Shown in pieces: positions 59,424 to 64,000 of a stretch of DNA of 64,000 nt. This DNA is from Tulasnella sp. 424 (Eukaryota > Basidiomycota > Agaricomycetes > Cantharellales > Tulasnellaceae). The translations under genes and the position numbers were made by a program. Location: contig WSUB01000168.1 of NCBI GenBank assembly GCA_019633425.1, positions 1 through 64,000 of the forward strand, written 5' to 3'. The notes beneath the pieces are model-generated. The model had not been told where the DNA came from, did no database searches, and saw nothing but the letters and a program-made list of their open reading frames with translations. Position 1 is the stretch's first letter, and each line of letters starts with the position of its first letter.

Positions 59424-62400
59424 ATGGAGGACTCCAATTTGACGGCGCCCAAGCTCACGGACGATGCCGACCAAAAGCTAAAAAACGCTGTAAGGGTATT
59501 TCACAACTTGAGAGAACGATTACTGATATACCATATTTAAGCGAGATATTCTTAGCAAGCTGCCGTGTCGAATCAATCCCGCCAGAATCAAAATGACCGA
59601 CACCCAAACGGGTAAAAAGGGAGGTCAAGGCGTCGTTGTCGTTGGAACACTCAGTCCCCCGGAAGCATTGAAAAAATGGTTGCCTGAACTAAAAGTGGCT
59701 GTGAAGAAGCTTGAATGGAGGCGGGAGGATGCGGAAGAGTCCGCAAAGTTTCTCAAGGTATCGTCGGCCGCATCGACTGTTTTCATAGTTCTAACTGCTC
59801 CTCTTAGTCTTTCGTCAACGAACTCAGTCTGATGGAATCGATTTTCCACCCTAACATTATCATGCTCATCGGATTTGTCGAAGACCTGCAGAAAGGAGAC
59901 GCTTGGTTGGTTTTGCCTTGGGAAGGAAATGGCAACGTTCGAGAATTTTTGCAGTCCGGCGAGTGGGATATTCCAGAACGTATATCTCTGGCGAGTGCGA
60001 TCCATAATGCTACGGAATACTTTAGTCATTGAGCTTTTGGTATCTATAGATTCAAGATACAGCAAAGGGACTGGAGTACTTGCATAGCCGACAACCCCCG
60101 ATTTGTCACGGTGACCTCAAATCTGTGAGTCCCCCAGGACCTTTCTTAGAACTTTCTGCCCAACCTAATTGTCTTTCAGTTAAACATCCTTGTCAACTCC
60201 TCCTATCATGCGGTTATCACCGACTTTGGGTCGGCCCGTATTAGACGAGACCTCGAACCAGAAAAAACGAACATTGGGTCGGCTGGGGCTGCGGCCTTTG
60301 AGGATAAAGCCGTCGAGTCGTGCTCCCCAGAGGTCCAGTTCAACCCTTCCACTCTGGAGCTCACCTTAACTGGGCCAAAGTACTCTCTAAGGTGGACGGC
60401 TCCCGAGGTGTTAGGGGGCGGGGCCCAGGATCTACCCAGCGACATGTGGGCGTTGGGGTGGGTTGGCTGGGAGGTGAGTACAGCTTGGCTCAGTTGATGT
60501 TCACCGTGTCATAACTCCCAATCGTGGTTCATTTCAGACTGTAACTGGTAAAATCCCCTTCGAAGATCTCAATCGCGAGTCGGTTATTATAGTCCATGCG
60601 ATCAAAGGGAAATTCCCCGCGATTCGGCAAGATCCCGACCTGTCCCTTGTTCTCCAGCTCTGCAGTCTGATGACGGATTGTTGGGTCTCAGATCCAGCGA
60701 AAAGGATCCAAGCTTCGACCTTTCAGCTAAAGGTTGACAAGATGGTGAGCGCCTTTCCGAGAGAGCGTAACGTAACCGATTCTGAAATTACCCTCTGGAA
60801 GCCTTCCATGATGCCTTCAGGCTATACGGCCGGTGGTCAGAAAGTCCGGTCGGCGGGCCTGCTGCTTGAGCTCGGGAGAATATACAACGCTCAGAGCGAT
60901 GCAGCAACGGCCGAGTCACACTTCCGGTCAGCCCTAGATGTCGCGACTGGCACCAAAGATAACTTGGCGAAGGCAAATGCCTTGTTGTGCCTTGGGGATG
61001 CCCTCCGCACTCAGTCGAGGTATTCGGAGGCGGAGAAGGCTTTGACAGAAGCACTCGAGATCCACTCTCGCAACGGCAATGACCTGGGGGCCGCAAACGT
61101 ATTGAACGACCTGGGGTATATTTGTCACGCTCAGTCGAGGAACCGGGAGGCGGAGAAGGCTTTCACGGAAGCGCACGATATCTACTCTCGCATTGGCGAT
61201 GACGTGGGTGCCGCAAACGCGTTGCAAGGCCTGGGGAATATTTATCGCGCCCAATCGAAGTATCGGGAGGCGGAGAAGGCTTACACGGAAGCGCACGAGG
61301 TCCACACTCGCATCGGGAGTGACATGGGTGCTGCAAATGCGTGGACCGGCCTGGGGGAAATTTATTGGGTTCAGTCGAGGAAGCGGGAGGCGGAGAAGGC
61401 TTTCACGGAAGCGCACCAGACCCACTCTCGCATCGGGCATGACATGGGTGCTGCAAACGCGCTGCTCGGGCTAGCGAATATTTATCGCACCCAGTCGCGG
61501 TATCAGGAAGCGGGGAAGGCTTTGACAGAAGCACACGAGATCCACTCTCGCATCGGCAATGACCTGGGTGCCGCAAACGCATTGCATTGCCTAGGACAAA
61601 CATATTACGCCCAGTCTATGTATCGGGAGGCGGAGAAGGCTTTCACGGAAGCTCACGAGATCCACACGCGCAGCAACGGTGATCTGGGTGCCGCAAATGC
61701 GCTGGACGGGCTGGGAAAAATATACCACGCTCAGTCGAGGTATCGGGAGGCGGAGAAAGCCTACACGGAAGCGCACGAGATCTGCTCTCGCATCGGCAAC
61801 GACACCGGTCTTGCGAACGCGTTACTCGGCTTAGGGAATATCCATCACGCTCATTCGAGGACCAGCGACGCTGAAAAGGCTTTTACAGACGCCCACAACA
61901 TCTACTCCCGCATTGGAGATGCCCTTGGCGCCGGGAACACTTTACACTGTCTCGGATTGCTTTATAGTGACCAGCGCAGATACGACGAGGCCGAGGCGTC
62001 CTACCGCCGAGCAGCCGCGTCTTATAGCCATGCTGATTCGAGTCACAGCCGAGCCCGAACACTATTAGCCCTCGGCAGGTCCCTTCATAGGCAGCGCAGA
62101 TACACCGAGGCGGAGGAGGCTGCCACCGAAGCCCATGCCATTTGGATCAGCCTTGGCAACGAGGAAGGTCAAGCGGTCGCTCGGTTCCTTTTATCCCTGG
62201 TCTTCAAGTCTCAATCAAAGAGCGATGCAGAAAAGGACGCGCTGATTCAGGCCGAAGCTCTACTTTCCCGAACCAATAATCATACAGATCGCGCAAAGGC
62301 ATTGGATTGGCTCGGCAATGTGCACCTCGCGCAAGGAACGTATGACGAGGCCGAGGAGTGTTACCGCCTTGCTCGGGCTATATTCTCAAGCACGGGTGAC

Positions 62401-62694
62401 GCTCGCGGTGAAGCCTCCGAGTTATTCAGTCTTGGCAGGTTGTACTTCCGCCAGGAGCGACACGAAGAGGCGGAGGAGTACTTGGCCGACGCGTGTGCAG
62501 CATTCGCTAGGATTGCAGATGTGGAGGGTAAAGCCGAGGCGTTGGATGGACTGATTGGACTATACGTTTTGCAAAACAGGTTCGTCGATGCGAGAGCTGC
62601 TTGTGTGGAAGCTCGCGAAATCTACGCGCAAACGGGCCGACCCATGAGTGGGATCTGTAAAACGACTTGGGAATTCCTCGAGGCTCTGGTTTAA
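59424..62694 (+). CDS. Kinase-TPR fusion protein D (TKL-like kinase + 15 TPR units)
   Basis: Seven exons, 59424-59489, 59542-59757, 59808-59990, 60050-60124, 60180-60473, 60538-60744 and 60802-62694, give 977 residues. Exon sizes 1-6 are as in B and C. Intron 3 begins GCGAGT where the paralogues have GTAAGT, so a GC-AG intron is needed to keep the frame. The kinase has VAVKKLEW, HGDLKSLN, DFG and TAPEVL and the long DFG-APE insert (ESCSPEVQFNPSTLELTL). The array has 15 units, the fewest of the four. The frame stops at TAA (62692-62694) where the paralogues read DNPIGSML...; the lost tail is still readable in frame to 62751. D may therefore be a functional short form or an early pseudogene. 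Confidence 0.82.
60964..61923 (+). repeat. 120-bp coding tandem repeats of gene D
   Basis: Eight 120-bp units, more diverged from one another than those of genes B and C, each encoding a 40-residue TPR. The core CGGGAGGCGGAGAAGGCTT recurs in most units. Confidence 0.92.
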
Positions 62695-64000
62695 CCAATC
62701 GGATCGATGTTGGCGGGTCCTGTCCGGTCACAGCGGCCCACGACTTTGTGACGAGGTAGGTACTAATGGGTCCCTAAGCCGAACCGCACTTCACCTGGCT
62801 CATGATTCTCGTTCGTCAGACGATTCCCGGATTTTCTTCAGGGGTTTCTAGTAGACATCTCTATGTCTCATGTCGCTCATTGTATTGCAAACACCTCTTC
62901 TTATATTTTGCCGTTCATGTTTTGTACATCCAACCTTTTCGCAGCACGCGTTCTCTCGTCTTCTCTTAGTTAAATGACACTTCTTCCTCTCGACATTCGT
63001 CCAAGGATCCTAGTCGGGCGACGTCCAATACTCTCAAGGGTGCAACGATAGTCTCCGCACTCAAACGTAGTCCTTGACGTGGCGCACGCTGATCATTAAA
63101 TCGGATCCGGACAACATTTTGGGGAAGAGATTTTCGAACTGTCATCCCATCCCCTCCAGCGTGCTTCGCAAAGCTGGGGCTGATCCCCTTCGTCGCGAAG
63201 CCGGTCCTATGAATCCATGCGTCATAAAAGAAGTCCAGATATCGTGCCTACTAATTATCACCTGAATCCACTCTAATACATTACTATCACATTGGCTCCT
63301 TACTATTCATCGTCGAAAAAGTTACTATGTTGATGCATATGGGGTTTATATTCCTCTACTTGCCTGCCACCGTTCCATCCGCTTTGACATCTCGACTACC
63401 TTCCGCGATGATTTCTTCCTATGCCCATTTGAAGCTAGCGACCGCAGACGTCAAGAATTGGAACCACCAAGATGTCTTTCTAGAATGTCCTCTCAGACGT
63501 CATTATGCGGGTGATAATTGCTGACCCAAATATTTCCTTGCACACGATAGACTGTTTTTGATGAGAATTTGGCGTCCTGGCACTCTAACTCAGATGCCAA
63601 TGTATAGCGGCCTTCTCGCAGCCAGCTAGCTAACATCGCGGCGCACTAGGTTGCTAGTGACGGGACTCGGATCTTTGCCGCGAGCGACTTGTGTCCCTAG
63701 CTGAGTTCGACCTTCGAGTGCCCTTCACTGTGACGGGGGACGAGGCTAGAAGTGATCGGTCGAATTCCGATGAAGGGAGTTGACGTCCGAACGTGACTCG
63801 TCAATTCGTGGGGGTTATAATCCCTTTTCCGGCCTTGTGGACTGAATTTGGAAGTGGAACGCCGTAATCGCACATTACTGTAATCTCTTTCTGGATTCAA
63901 TTGGGAAGTGGAATGACGCCACCGCACATATTGCATTGAATGCACCCAAGTCGTCTGGTCCACCTCTTTTCAGGTCAAGCAGACTCTGCGGGTGTTTGTG
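62695..64000. other. Gene D 3' module, running off the window
   Basis: Collinear with the DNA after gene B (43745-44950), including TCGTCGAAAAAGTTACT near 63310, GTGACGGGACTCGGATCTTTGCCGC near 63657 and CGAACGTGACTCGTCAATTCGTG near 63788. It contains no coding frame of interest. Homology continues to the window edge. Confidence 0.6.

Overview
This is nuclear DNA of a filamentous mushroom-type basidiomycete, probably an agaricomycete. The evidence is dense short introns (about 45-90 bp, GTRNGN...YAG), a GH7 cellobiohydrolase with a C-terminal CBM1, an STE12 with two C2H2 fingers, a double-Myb TAY1-type telomere protein, and a TET/JBP-like dioxygenase beside a DDE-integrase gene. No species can be named from the sequence. 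All gene models were spliced by eye from splice signals, reading frame and family knowledge.

Layout. 0-4.2 kb: short tandem repeats, then a decayed ~160-bp tandem array carrying splice-donor-like motifs, then low-complexity DNA. 4.2-7.8 kb: a frameshifted TET/JBP-like 2OG dioxygenase (+) converging on an intact DDE integrase gene (-). 9.0-10.7 kb: GH7 cellobiohydrolase (-). 11.9-18.8 kb: conserved core genes, TAY1-like (-), MIC26/27 MICOS subunit (-), and ASF1 (+) divergent from MIC. 20.6-24.4 kb: kinase-TPR gene A (-). 25.7-27.5 kb: a decayed second copy of the MIC/ASF1 head-to-head pair. 28.8-31.5 kb: a more distant kinase-TPR gene E (-). 32.6-36.4 kb: STE12 (-). 39.8-64 kb: three further kinase-TPR genes B, C and D (+), separated by 5-7 kb spacers of shared, decaying duplicated DNA. 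One spacer also holds a 401-bp MITE and a relic of another kinase-TPR gene.

The most unusual content is the kinase-TPR family. Genes A-D have the same seven-exon structure, with every intron in phase 0. Each encodes an N-terminal TKL-like kinase domain followed by 15-20 units of a very uniform 40-residue tetratricopeptide repeat. The genes differ mainly in repeat number, and C carries a hybrid unit and a recent 240-bp internal duplication. They share a promoter block about 100-120 bp upstream of the ATG and a common 3' module. The pattern (clustered paralogues, homogenised repeats, unit-number variation, relics) resembles fungal NLR/STAND recognition genes, but here a kinase takes the place of the nucleotide-binding domain. 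A role in non-self recognition or signalling is inference only.
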